Shown piece after piece: positions 48,701-60,912 of a stretch of 64,000 nt of DNA (its first letter is position 1; each line of letters opens with the position of its first letter). The translations under genes and the position numbers were made by a program. Source of the stretch: Macquaria australasica (Eukaryota > Chordata > Actinopteri > Centrarchiformes > Percichthyidae); assembly GCA_005408345.1 (NCBI GenBank), contig SEMN01000122.1, positions 62,001 through 126,000 of the forward strand. Reading direction: 5' to 3'. A model generated the notes under the pieces. The model was not told where the DNA came from. It saw only the letters and a list, made by a program, of their open reading frames with translations, and did not search any database.

Positions 48701-51700
48701 CCAAAACAACCGCATGTGTCAGCGCACGCACACAACACACACCTCCAGTATACGACTTAGGCAAACGTATACTGGTTGTATTCTGACCTGTGCAGACAGA
48801 CTAGAGCCTGATGAGAACACACATACAGGTTTCACAAGGCAGCATTTAGTTTCAGCTAACCCATTTATCCACCACGTTCTGAGCAGTGGTTTCACACCTC
48901 TTTTCCTATCTAATTTTTTTATATGCAAAGGTGTTCTGCTGTTTCAAAAATGTATAAAAACCCATGGTATAACAGTTTTATAAACACAAGACCTAATTCT
49001 CGGGACATTTTTGCCTATTTGCCACAATTGTAAATATACATGTTCTGCTGTTCATCAACTGACACAAGCATTTTTATGTAGCTTTTAACCTGAACTTCTG
49101 ACAAAACACAATCCAGGGTACTGCGTCACGGTTGGTGGTCTGTGACAAAATAAATTGACGTAGATGGAAACTTTCCTCCTTTACTTGTATAACCCATATA
49201 CAGTATATCAACATGTTTTTACATGGGTTTGTGTAAATACAGATGTTCTCATGTGTGTGTGTATGTGCGCCTATGCCTGTGTTCCAGTGTATTTTCTTGT
49301 CTTTCTCTCCCTCTTTTTGATTACTTAATTTCACTTTTAGCTTATGCAGTATTTCTAGCATGAGCAGCTCTATTGCAAAGCCAAATGATTCAATGTGATG
49401 CCATCAAAAAAAAGTGTTCCTGCTGCTTCTCTAGCAACTTATGGAAACCTGACGTAGACAAGTGAAAAGTGAAGTTAAAAGTTAAAACCTGCTGTTTTTG
49501 TAGCGCTGGTCCAAAAAATATGGTCATACTCCTAAAGAACATGCTGCATTCAGCCACCATTCACACATATGGAAATATAATTATTACTAACTGGGACAGT
49601 GTATGATGTCTGATCTGCCTCAATTTTGGGCTCTGGGAGTGACTCATCTGTGTGCCAAGTTTGTGACAGAATCGCAGAAAGATACCAGGAATAATAACAA
49701 CCCTGCCATCTAATAGATATTTGCTTTTGACTAGCTAAAGCATACAAGTACAGGCACTCGTGTTATATACTGCATATTCGTGCTTAGATAATGATGTCTT
49801 TTATAAGGGCATTGTACAAAGTATGTGCTTAGATTTCTGACCTTATCACTTTTTTATCACCTCTTTCTCTCCTTTTTAGATCTACATGCACCTACGTTAC
49901 TACAGCTCTCCAAATGAGCAGAGGCACATAGTTAGGATCCTCTTCATAGTCCCCATCTATGCCTTCGACTCCTGGCTCAGCCTTCTTTTCTTCACCAATG
50001 AGGAGTTCTATGTGTACTTTGACACAGTCCGAGACTGCTACGAAGGTGAGTGTATGGAACAACACAGTGCAAAGACCTGCTACACTAGCATTTTCTGCTG
50101 CAGGCTGGATTATATGCCACCATATTTGGCAGGCAAACGGCGCACCACAGCTGTGGGAGTGAGTGTTTTGTGTTCCAGTGTGTCTTTGGACTCCCAGTAG
50201 AAATAAGGGTGTGAGAATTTATGTGTTGTGATACATCAGTGGCAGATGGCCTTTGCAGTGTCTTCATTTACAAAGGTTGCCATCTTTGTTCTCATGTCTC
50301 CATGGCCTCTTGGGATTGCAGGGGAGGGGAAACCTGTTTCCTAGCAACTGTATGAAAACGAGCAAATCCTTAAGACTTTTAAAAGGCATCTCACTTGTCA
50401 CCAGATAAAGCGTAAGCTTGTTCTTCATCTCACCAGCCTACAATGCAACGGCAGGCACAGGAATTCCTCAGAGTATTCATGCAGAATTTGAGAATAAAAC
50501 ATGCGGTTACATTGCATGCTATGGTTATGTGAATACATGCTTGTAGTTCTGAAACTATTAGTTGATCCACAGGAAGGCAAAGATGCCAAATATCAGCTGG
50601 TTCAAGCTTCTCAGTTGTGAGGATTTGCTGTTTTTCTCTCTTTATATCATTGCAAAGTGAATACCTTTGGGTTTAGAACTGTTGGTTGGATAATCAGTTT
50701 AAAGACATCACCTTGAATTCAGGACGTGTGATGGGCATGTGTCACTATTTTCTGACATCTTATTGACTTAACAATTAATTGATTCATCAAGGCTGCTGTG
50801 AGCAGTCGAACCTAACGGTTTGGCCTGTCTGCCTTGTAGCAGGTGTTACAGTGGCTGAGAGATGGCATGGTAGAGCAGCACCTGTGGCCTTATATTGCAA
50901 TATATTATACATACTGTTTATTACTGCTGCTGTTCATATAGACACAATTAGTGCCATCTACTGAAAGTAAAATATACATACAGTGCAGTCGGTGAACAGT
51001 ATTTAGAGAAATGGGCGTTTTGAATCTTTTTCATGCTGTCTCTCCTTCTCACACACACATACACACACAAGCTCACTCAGCTGCTGGTAGAAGAGTGTGT
51101 GTGTTCCTCTTCCATCAGAGTGCACATACACAAATGTACCTGTAGTTCAGGTTGAATATCTATACAATTTGCACAAATACTATGGTGGTGCACATCTGGG
51201 GCCCATTATCTGCCTGTTATGGTACTTCTGAGAAAGATGTACTTTTAAGTACTAAACCTCCTCTTGCCTCTCTTTTGGAGTGCACAATTCAGTGTATATA
51301 TTACAGAATGAATAAATGGTAAAATAGTGTAAGAAAGTAGAGGTTACTGTTTATGCTATTAGATATGATAGAAGTGACAGACAATTAGTTTTAATAAGGC
51401 ACAGTATGGACATGGTGAGCTTTGTCTCCACATGTACTGTATGTGCTGTTGTGCTCATTATTATTATTACACTTGGACATTTATGCTCTCAAAATGCACA
51501 TTCAGATTATTTTCATCTTTCATACTGCCAGTCCTTTTCAAGCTAAAAGCAGTGAGTGTACATTTTAGAGTTGTGTAGTTGTGCAACAAAGGCAGCACTG
51601 TGTTCTGGCAGTGAGCTGCACCACAGGCTGACTTTTAACCTCAGCCACTTTAAACCGCAAAGCGAGCCGAGGCAGTGGGGAGCTGGTATCTGTGGCCCTG

Positions 51701-54700
51701 TGGACTACCCTTAAATTAGCCTGAGAACACCTGGGGCAGCAGGTGAGAAAACATTCTGCTCACTCAGGGGACACCATTTGCCGGGATGAGTACGCAGTCC
51801 TGTCAGGTTTATTTAAATTGTATGTTACTTCTCAGCAAAATGTCCATTCAGTTATAAGTGTTTGCAGAATAGCCAATACATAATTGACCAGTACACATGA
51901 TATGATGTAACTGTCCTGCATACTTTTTTGGGACTACCTATACTAAATGTTTAAGAAGGATAGGTTTTAAAGGTAAGAGCAGGTGTGTCATCATCATTGC
52001 ATTAATTAATTGGCACCATCCATGACAGATGTGTCGGTGAATCACACTACAGCAGTGGTCTCAAGACATAAATCTGCAGCTTTTTATTCCAGGGAAACCT
52101 CTCAACAGGTGATTTCACTGATTAGCCATGTGAAAGTTGGTTTTCTGTTGCCTAATTGTAACCATACATTAGCCATATAGTTTTAATTTTGACTAGGATG
52201 ATGATTATAGTTTTTTGTAAATGACAATGATCTTAATTCAAAGTATTTAAAAGTCAGAGCTAGGGATGGGTAGTTCGTCTGAAACCATACATAAATAAAA
52301 CAAATAAAATCTGTTCAGACTCTGCCTCCATCTGAGATCTGTCAGGTTACTGCAAACGCAACCAGTGTGGCTGGCTGCATTGATTAGGCTGATTGCATAT
52401 CAGATCTGACCAGTGGATAGAATAGAACGGGATTAGAGACACACCTGTTGCAGCTTGGCATTTAGGCCCATGATGCTGTGGAAGAATAACACAAAACAAC
52501 ACGTTAGAATATGATTTTGATTTTTATTAGCAGTAGTTATCTAACAGGTTAAATCATTGCCTTGAATGTGCATAGTTCACTTGTGTAACATCTGTACTGT
52601 TCCTCTGAACCATTCGTATTATGTGACACTATTGTGCGGCAGTGTGACACGATCACGAGCTTTCTTCACTGTTTGCTTTCTGCAGGTGCCCCATTATCAC
52701 GCTGCTCCACTTCTGCTCCCGGCGCTGGAGAACTATACCATACAATTATGCTTAGGCTTATACCTCACCCACAACATTACCCAATCATTTCTGAGCCCTG
52801 CTGATGGGGATGACTCGCCTTTCTGCCTGGAAATGGCAAGCTCAGCAGTTCTGAAACGAAATCAGCAAAACATAACTGTAATTACGACAGTTACACCGAG
52901 TGTTGAGCGACTGCTGCTATAGCTATTAGCTATCATGCATCAATATATTTTTGGAGGCTGTTGGAAATAACAAGTGTTTCCAAACCCACATCAGCAACAT
53001 TGACATGATATTTTTGTCAGAAACTATAAATTCAGGAATGTTGGGGGTTTATGCTCAGTTACTTCTGAACCATTCTAAAGCCAAAGGTAGCTTAATTTTC
53101 ACCTGCTATAGGAAGTTGCCTTGAACCAGGACTGGTTCATTCATGATATGATATGTCATTTCTGGATAGGATGCTATTTTCCAAACAAATGGGCTAGTCT
53201 TTTTGTCCAATGCATCAAGCACTTACTCCAGTGACAAAATACAAATTGTTTATGGCTGTGAGTGAGGAGTGATTTTACTGAATGGTCACCCTGAAAAACC
53301 AGTAACATTTTTTCTATGTGTGACACTCCACAGCCTTTGTCATCTACAACTTTCTGAGTCTGTGTTATGAGTATCTGGGAGGAGAGAGCGCCATCATGGC
53401 CGAGATCAGAGGGAAACCTATCGAGTGAGTCATCTTTGCTCTCATCTTCCCTTTTTTTTTCCAATTCTCTTTCTTTCAAACAATGATATGTTTCCAACAC
53501 TTTTGACCTGTATGAACCTGCACTTCACTTTAGGTCAAGCTGTATGTATGGGACCTGCTGTCTGTGGGGCAAGACGTACTCCATTGGATTCCTCAGGTTT
53601 TGCAAACAGGTACCAATCAAAGGGTGTTATAACTATGTTTTAGTGTTGTGCTTTACGGATAGAGGAACTAATACTGTCCATTGTGACGATCATACCAGTG
53701 TTAATGCATGTTTTTTCATGTTTACTACAAATTCAATGTGATATTTATATTCATATTAATTTCCATATGGTATGAAAATCTACTTGCAGAGAATTTAAGC
53801 TTGTTTGAATTACTGTTGGTATCCTGACCCAGTAACTGTCATGTCTTTTTTTTAGATGCAAATGCATTTTACAAAACATAAAGATGCAAAGTGTGTGTTC
53901 ATTTTCAGTAGGATCAGCTGTACTAGTGACACTGATTGAGTCACTGATTTTAATATCATAAATATTTCCTTAATGTGCATTGTTTCATTGAAAATTGCTC
54001 ATTTCCAGAAGCTTCATACTCAGTTTAGACATTTTTGATAAAGACTATGGGACTTTTGAGTGAAACAAACTGGTGTAGCATTGCTGCTTTTTATTGACCT
54101 GGTGTTCTCCTTACATAAGTTTCTCTTTTTTTTTCCTACCATGTTTACTTCCCTCTCTCTCTCGCTCTCACTCTCTCTCTCTCACTTCCTCAGGCAACTC
54201 TCCAGTTCTGTGTGGTGAAACCCCTGATGGCAGTGATCACTGTCATTCTTCAGGCCTTTGGGAAATACAGAGATGGAGACTTTAAGTATGTTTCCACAAC
54301 AACTTACCACAAGTCTTTGCAGCATGGACATCTTAAGAGCAGTGATTTCTTGTGTTCTGACTCGCTGTGTTGTGTCACACTACTGTAGACGCTGACCAAC
54401 TTTGGCCAAAAGTCTTTTCAGACTATAACGGCTGAGCAGCATTCGTTGAACCTACCTTCTGAATACAGACAATTCATATCTGTAATGAGTAATGATAGGG
54501 TTAATACAAAATCTTGAAAGTTTGGAAAATGCTTAATTTTACACGTTATGGTTTCAAGGTTAGGAATATGCTTGAATTCAAATATACTCCTTGAAAAAAG
54601 CTTGATTTTCAACTGTTTCATCATCCACACAATCACTCATGTAAACCAAGAATCTTTAAATATTTTAAATGAAACGATCCCGTTGTCATATTTGTTTGTT

Positions 54701-57501
54701 GTCTTCTGGCATTTATTGTAACAGTGATGATGTGATGATAGATGCACCGAGAGTCTGGACATTTTTGGTTTAGGTACCTTGAAAGTGCTTGAATTGTACT
54801 CTCTTGTAATCTTAAAAAGCTGTACGAACCCTGTAATACTTTTCAAAAGATACAAATGTAAGTCTCTAGTTGTACTGTGTAGTTCTTAGCTCATCACTAT
54901 AAAATCCATGATGAGGACGTGTATAAAAATTATCAAGAGTGCTTCTCTAAAGTCCAAATTTCCATCTTTTAATGAACTTAATGATCTAAAGCTTCAGATT
55001 TATGTAAAAATATACTTATTATCCTTTCACAAGGAAGGAAGAGCTGCAGCTTCCCCAGAACTAAGATGCTAAAGGGTTTTAATTATTTGCCCAAATGAAA
55101 ATTGCCAACATTAACTTGCCTTGTGTAGCTTCTACCTCTTTGGCGCTTAATTTCAGTGGTTCCAGTTTCTTTGTTTCCTCGCTTAGACATCTGTCGTGTG
55201 TGTCCTATCTATCTAAAGCACATTCTCTTTCCTGTGTCTCTCTCCTCCAGTGTGGCTAGTGGCTACCTGTATGTGACCATTATATACAACATCTCCGTCA
55301 GTCTGTCGCTCTACGCTCTCTTCCTCTTCTACTTTGCCACACGGGAGCTGCTGGTCCCATACAACCCCGTGCTCAAGTTCTTCATGGTCAAGTCCGTCAT
55401 CTTTCTCTCCTTCTGGCAAGGTAAGAAGACCACCTTCTGAGCTCCTTAACACGCAGACACATTTAATCTGACATTATTTTGTTCAGTATGTTTTTATCCA
55501 AACATTGTGTATATTTTAAGTGAATTTCCAAAAGGTTGGCAAAAGAAAACTGAAACCTGTAATTGTTCCCATCTCGTTGTGCCAATATTCTAGTGGGTGC
55601 AACAAGATTACATACTGTAATTAAAAGGCGGCTTTGTTTCATTCAATTTGTTTCCTCTGGTGTTTTTGCTGCTGCCAGTTTTGTTTTTTAATTTTTGGGG
55701 TTTTGTGGGGAAGCGATGTGAATTCTGTGATGCTGCATCGCACTGCCAGAAATAAAATCAGAATAACAGGCCCTGTAACCTCTTCACGTACGGAGTTTAA
55801 GTTCACGTCAGCTTCCATCAACCTTTTGGGGATCATGTCTGTTAATATGCCAACCGTCTCACTTTTTGTAGCAGGTGTGTCGATTTTTCTCATGCACAAA
55901 TTCAAAATGCACAAAAAAAACCCTCTCTTTTTGTGATTTCTGTGTTCTCACTCTGACTCTCTTTGTACGATTCAGGGATGCTGCTGGCCATCCTGGAGAA
56001 GTGTGGAGCCATCCCTCAAATCACCTCGGCTGACTTCTCTGTGGGCGAGGGAACAGTTGCTGCTGGTTACCAAAACTTCATCATCTGCATAGAGATGTTC
56101 TTTGCTGCTGTCGCTTTGCGCCATGCCTTTACTTACAAGGTCTACATGGATAAAAGACTGGACTCATACGGTAAGGGAAATGCATGCGTGTGTGTGTGTG
56201 TGCGTGTGCGTGTGCGTGTTCTGATGGGTTTGAGTTTGGGAAAGTAAAGCAAAATGTGTAGATAATGAGGAAGATAGCTTGTATGTTATAGTGTGTATTA
56301 CAATCTGTCTGCTGTGAAAGTTTCTGCAGTCTCACAGAACTGATCTGACCTCAGTCTTTGGGTCTCAGCCTTTGTACTTTGATTCCTATCTTTGACGCTC
56401 TCTGAATATTTTTAGTCTTTCTCTTTTCTTCTGCTCTGTTTTGGAGCTCTGTTCATCTTGACTTTCTTGTGTTCCTTGTCTCTCTTTGTCTCCCCTCTCT
56501 CCTTTTTGCTCTCTTCTTCACTGCTGCACTGAAAGGCTCATTTCCAATCTATGGACAGTACGGTAGGTCTGATGTTAGCTGTTAACAACAGTACTGTATG
56601 TTTGCCCTCGTTACAGTGCTTTTTGCTTGCCTTTCTGTGTTTGATTGTGGTTGAATGTCCATTACTTTAACATTGTTTTCATTTCAACATGAGTTCAGTT
56701 CATACATTTAAAATCATGGTTCTGCGGCTGTCTTGTTTCATTATGTTCATTTTGCTGTCAGTGAATTCAGGCTTTGCCTTTTCATTTCTCCTGTTCAACC
56801 CAGGCTCAGTGGTCCCCTCTGACTCTCTGTCTCTCTCTCTCCCAGCAGAAAAACATTTGTGTTAGTACAAAAATGTAGGCAATAAGAACTGAAGCAATGT
56901 AACTTAATGTAAACCTGCCTAGTGGTATTACTTTGTCTGACAACTACTTTTTGATATGTCATAAAATGTTAAAAGGTGCATCCATCTTGACCTCCACTCA
57001 TTTCATACCACCCACTGTTGCTTTATTATATAATCTCCATGTCTATGGCATTCAAGGAAACGATTTATTTACTGCATTCTGCTGATTACATTTAGCAAAA
57101 TTATGTTTTTTTTTGGCAACATTTTAAAGATTTATTTGGAAAATTCTCTTGACAGTTGGATGGAAACATAATTTTGTATTTTTCTCACTCATCTGTCATT
57201 TTCATATCTCCCTCCCCATCCATCCTGCTCTGTGTCTCCATTAATATACCAACCTTCTAACCCACCACCAGGTCGTTGTGCCCCAATGAAGAGCATCTCC
57301 AGCAGCCTGAAGGAGACCATGAATCCAGGGGACATGGTCCAGGATGCCATCCATAACTTCTCCCCAGCTTATCAGCAGTACACCCAGCAGTCCACACTGG
57401 AGCGAAGTGGGGGGCCACCCCTCTCCCGCAGCCACAGTAACCTCAGCACCCGCGGGGACAACGAAAAGACCCTGCTGCTCAGCTCTGACGACGAATTCTG
57501 A
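45778..57501 (+). CDS. tmem184b: Transmembrane protein 184B
   Basis: Seven-pass membrane protein of the TMEM184/organic solute transporter alpha (DUF300) family. Mammalian TMEM184B is linked to endosomal membranes, MAPK signalling and axon maintenance; its molecular activity is unsettled. Exons: 45778-46011, 49880-50045, 53334-53424, 53534-53609, 54194-54285, 55251-55420, 55976-56170, 56536-56562, 57272-57501. This gives 426 residues with the 27-base microexon or 417 without. Landmarks in order: FFVWTALLITCHQ (TM1), RHIVRILFIVPIYAFDSW, EIRGKPIESS, GTCCLWGKTYSIGFLRFCKQ, YLYVTIIYNISVSLSLYAL, FFMVKSVIFLSFWQG, SVGEGTVAAGYQNF. The cytosolic tail contains AIHNFSPAYQQYTQQ and ends LLLSSDDEF. The first 50 or so residues are Pro/Ser-rich and poorly conserved. 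The ATG is the first codon of its exon and gains a good context (GAGATGG) only after splicing. Confidence 0.95.
46621..47406. mobile_element. Non-autonomous DNA transposon, about 0.79 kb
   Basis: The left end TTAAAGGTTGGGTAGGCAG (46621-46639) is mirrored by CTGCCTACCCCAGCTTTAA (47388-47406), with 17 of 19 positions matching as inverted repeats. The outermost TTAA on both sides could be a piggyBac-type target duplication, or TTA/TAA a Harbinger-type one. The interior has no transposase frame. I judge it a MITE-like element. Confidence 0.75.
47802..47975 (-). repeat. Degenerate teleost interspersed repeat
   Basis: A T-run (47802-47821) leads into GGGCGTTGCCTATATTTGAT, then GGGAGAGAAAGACAAGGAACG, ACATGCTGTCC and CCCCAAGGCCGCCAGGGAGCC. 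The word order (poly-T, ...TATTTGATAG, a GA-rich stretch, GACATGC, then CCnnAGGCCnCCAGGG) matches a very common fish interspersed repeat I recognise by pattern but cannot name with certainty. The strand is inferred from the poly-T. Sequence decay suggests an old copy. Confidence 0.5.
50046..53333 (+). other. tmem184b: tmem184b intron 3
   Basis: A 3.3 kb phase 1 intron. A GC-richer block lies at 51590-51790 in AT-rich surroundings. The 118-residue frame at 52566-52922 has no domain or splice context. No other gene or clear repeat was recognised. Confidence 0.7.
53610..54193 (+). other. tmem184b: tmem184b intron
   Basis: Phase 0 intron ending in a long CT-rich tract (54150-54190) ahead of the acceptor CCTCAG. 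Nothing else was recognised. Confidence 0.8.
54286..55250 (+). other. tmem184b: tmem184b intron
   Basis: Phase 2 intron inside the codon for the Asn of DGDFN. AT-rich, no gene or repeat recognised. Confidence 0.8.
55421..55975 (+). other. tmem184b: tmem184b intron
   Basis: Phase 1 intron between FWQ and GMLLAILEKCG. The 100-residue frame in it has no supporting signal. Confidence 0.8.
56171..56535 (+). other. tmem184b: tmem184b intron upstream of the microexon
   Basis: Phase 1 intron with a GT/GCGT repeat at 56188-56220. It then has an unusually long pyrimidine tract (about 56405-56525) followed by CTGCTGCAC and GAAAG at the microexon acceptor. Confidence 0.75.
56536..56562 (+). CDS. tmem184b: 27-base candidate microexon of tmem184b
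   Basis: Acceptor GAAAG/GCTCATT and donor TACG/GTAGGT enclose 27 bases. They would add GSFPIYGQY to the cytosolic tail between LDSY and GRCAPMKS without changing frame. The preceding tract is strongly pyrimidine-rich and has TGCTGC about 15 bases before the acceptor. The mammalian protein I remember lacks this insert, so it is probably alternatively spliced. Confidence 0.6.
56563..57271 (+). other. tmem184b: tmem184b intron
   Basis: Phase 1 intron between the microexon and the last coding exon. AT-rich, with short CT tracts near 56820-56845. No gene or repeat was recognised. Confidence 0.75.
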
Positions 57502-59840
57502 GACTCATCCACACACTCAGAGGCTCACTTTAGTCCCGCAGCCTATATGGAATTTTTATCAACCATGTGAAATGAATCAGATCTTTTGTTGCTACCTTAA
57601 CATGGAAGTTAACATTTCCTTTTTTTCCTGCATTTAGACAACAAAAGATCCGGTTCATGTCAAACAAGATGAAATGATGGTTAGCAGACTGCAGAAAGGG
57701 ATTGAGTGTTTTTACTAGGAAAAAGAGGAAAGGATCGGTGCAGTAGGAAAAGAGGGAGCATGAAGAGGACAGAGAGGTTGTTTCAAATATAGTTAAGGAG
57801 AAGAGAAGTCGAGATGTTTAGACATTAGGTTTATTAACTGGTCAAGTTAGTCATTTTTGTCATACAGGCCATCACTGACAGAAGTACCATATCTATATTC
57901 ATCCACTGAATATGGATTGGTACAAATAACCGTGCCTGGTGTATGCTAGAGCAAATAAGTGCCATCTTCATCTGAAATACATGGCCTTCATCATTTAGTT
58001 TTCAATACTGATTCTCAGTCAATACTCCTCCTCACCCCTCTGCCAACTCGGCCTCTAACCGAAACATTGCCAAATAGAGGGAGCAGTACCCTGCTCTCCA
58101 GTTAATGAGACACAGTCTTAAGATTTAGCAAGCAAAACTAAGGAGCCTTTGAATTGCCGGGCTTCATTTTAATATATAAGAATTTTAATCATAAATAATT
58201 TTTTTATTTAAATGTTGTATGACCTTGAAGGTATAACTCACTTAAAGACTAGTTTGTTGGACAATTGTTATTCCAGAAATGTTATAAATATTCTGTGTTT
58301 TCATTTTTTGTTGTGGGTTCATATGAACAAGTGACTCAAAGGTGTAATTGTACGACTCCAGCTGTTGGCCTGACTTGGGCTCCTCGCACAGTGTTGTTTG
58401 TGGAGCTCTGAGGGGACAGCTGTACGAAAGATTTTAGTGTGGGCAGGGTGACTGACGGAAGGACCCACGCAACACCCACGCAGATTACAGATTTCTGAAG
58501 AAGCAACACTTCCCTGCAGAGGCGGCCCAGCTGTGATGCGCTGTGGATTGTAATCCCATAATTAAGGGCATTACATGTAGCACAGACCAGGCCTGCCTCT
58601 GCTGGTATTGTTTATAATAGCATCACTGCTATAGTAGTAGTGAGTGAGGAAATTACAGACAGATAAGGCCATGCAAAGATGTGTCAGTGCAAACACGGCT
58701 TTATATCTGACTGGACTCACATCTGGAAAAGGAATATATGGGCATTAAAAGTTGGTATGCAAGATGATTCAGTTCAGTTAGAAAATATTTATGTACAGGG
58801 ACAGACTGATGCATGGTAGAAAAAAAAGCCTCAAGTGAGTCAAAACCTTCAGGAAACTGTGTTTGAGTTAATTGTTCATACTTTATAAACTGATGTTTGA
58901 TATGCGTTTTAGCAGGGGCCAGCATAGAAGCTGCTTGTGGTCGTGATCGTAAATGTTTGATGGCGGAGCAGAGCATCATAAAACTGAGTAGATCCTCTTG
59001 AGAGGTGACATTAGGCCCAGTGCTGCCTCTAAATGTGCAATCATCGTTTTCCTCTTGTAATGTATGAGTGCATAGTCCAAACAGATTTTACCGATTGACT
59101 CAAGTCTATTGACTGCAGGTAAACAAACAGTGCAGTCCTTGTGAGTAATGAATGTAGTCAGTGTGAAAAATGAGCAGCCAAATTGATGTGCATCGTCAAA
59201 AGAGCACAATCAGTTTCCCAATGAGAAAGTCCATCAGTTAGCAGAATAATGAAAGGGTTTGTTGAATTGTTAAAAAAAGTCCGTTTCCAGCTGTGACTGC
59301 TAATATCCCCACCAACCTCCTCCTACGCTCAATAATTAACGCATCACTTCCGTCTTTCCGCTGAACCTGTAGCGCTCCAGTTAAAGGCAAGGTTGAGTGA
59401 ATTTGTTCTATTAATGTAACATTAACTTAGTGGTATTGAAAAAGTGAAATTCACTGCCTTATGCTCTGCCTCTACATAACAGCATATCAAATTCCAGCAT
59501 CTTGATTCAACAACACTATCAAATGATAGCTTTGACACTATGTGATTTAAAAGCTGGATGTTAATCACAAAGCTGAATATATTAAACCAGGAAATATTAT
59601 ACCAGAAAGGAAAGAATGTTGTAAATAGATACTAAGCACTGCAAAACATTCATGATGATGACTGTAATGGCATTGCTTGGTACAGTGCTTTAGTTTAATA
59701 TTTTTAATTTTCATATATTCTCCTGCTTTATTTCTGTTGTATACTTTTTAATTTGTATATTGGTAATATTATCTCATGTTTTGATGCTATATTGGTTTCT
59801 ATTGGTGTTGAAAAGGAAATAAAAGACAAATGCATTATAG
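57502..59840 (+). other. tmem184b: tmem184b 3' untranslated region
   Basis: About 2.3 kb from the stop to just beyond AATAAA at 59818-59823. The short minus-strand frames near 58701-59209 are AT-rich and not supported as genes. The end is inferred from the polyadenylation signal. Confidence 0.65.
59818..59823 (+). promoter_or_regulatory. tmem184b: tmem184b polyadenylation signal
   Basis: Canonical AATAAA followed by T/GT-rich sequence (TTTCTGCCAGGTTTTTGTTC) within 40 bases. Confidence 0.65.
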
Positions 59841-60509
59841 GACATTTCTGCCAGGTTTTTGTTCAGGTCAGCTTGTAGACGCCATCACCACCAGAACAAT
59901 AACATGTAATATTTTGTGACATTGTACGGTGATTCTGCTTTTATGAAATATATTCTAGAAATAGCTAGGAGCCTCCAGAGAAACAAATTAGCCAGCAGTA
60001 TATAAAATTCTAACAATTAACTCCACCTCCACCAGCTACAACATTAAAATGCTGCTTACATGTTAATAGATCCATGATTGTAATAATCCCGTGATATATA
60101 ACAGGCCATTTGCCTACTAAGTTGCTAGACTGTTACTTGTAATGGAGAATTTTTACATTGTGATATTGTTACAAGGGATCTGAACTGAATACTCTGCTGT
60201 GATAGAAAGCTGACGTTACTGCTTTATGCAAGATTTGATTGGCTGTATTAAGGTCTCCATCATTAATAATTTCATCAAATTGATGAAAAACTAGGGGGAG
60301 CCATCATGAAACCAAAAAATATAAATATCCCCCTTTTGGTTTCTGATTTTTTTTTCTCAAATGAGAACACGGGGCAAGTGATTTACAGAGCAGATATTGC
60401 GATTTAACAGACAAAGAAAATGCAGTTTAATTTCAGTTTTACTTTAAAGGAAATAAATAGTGCCGATCAGATACAAAAAAAAAAGGACTTAGACCATGAG
60501 GATGCCAAT
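59841..60509. other. Intergenic region tmem184b-ddx17
   Basis: About 0.7 kb of AT-rich sequence between the inferred end of tmem184b and the ddx17 promoter. No gene or repeat was recognised. Confidence 0.6.
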
Positions 60510-60912
60510 CATATTTGGGGGGCGGGGCTTCCCAAGCAGCCAGCCAGTTACAGTAGCTTCCGCTCGCTGGCTGAGGGCTATGCTAACAACAACAACAACA
60601 ACACAGCAGTACAGCTACCTACGCATTGTTATTGTGTCACTTTAAGTTTCAAGTTGTCACACCAGAAACATTGCTTGGTGTGATATTTGACTTTTGAACA
60701 AACCAATACAAAAGCGAGATTTTCTTAACCCAGTCAGCGTTTCAAGTTAACGTTAATATTTGGAGTAATAGCGGGCTACGGTGGTTTTTCAAGCAAGGCC
60801 TGCAACGGTAACGGCAAGCGAAAGCCAGGTAACCTCTCCGAGAAAACTGACCTAAGGCAAGGCAAAATTAAGTAACTGATTCACCCCTCAGAGAAAGGCG
60901 TGTGTCCTCAAG
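60510..60912 (+). promoter_or_regulatory. ddx17: ddx17 promoter and 5' UTR
   Basis: Contains a GC box (GGGGGGCGGGGCTT, about 60516-60530), a (CAA)n run near 60586-60602 and TTAACGTTAA at about 60747-60757. An in-frame TGA at 60877-60879 lies 11 codons before the ATG, so this leader cannot encode the long, CTG-initiated N-terminus known for the p82 form of mammalian DDX17. Confidence 0.6.

Larger units (their letters stand above)
46012..49879 (+). other. tmem184b: tmem184b intron 2 with two repeat copies
   Basis: A 3.9 kb phase 0 intron after the first transmembrane exon. It contains a TIR-bounded element (46621-47406), a degenerate fish interspersed repeat (47802-47975) and a (GT)n at 48418-48440. 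The 134-residue frame at 48225-48629 runs through the GT repeat and is not a gene. Confidence 0.75.

Noticed and set aside
52566..52922. A 118-residue plus-strand frame in a tmem184b intron
   Set aside because: Featureless sequence with no splice sites matching the neighbouring phases.
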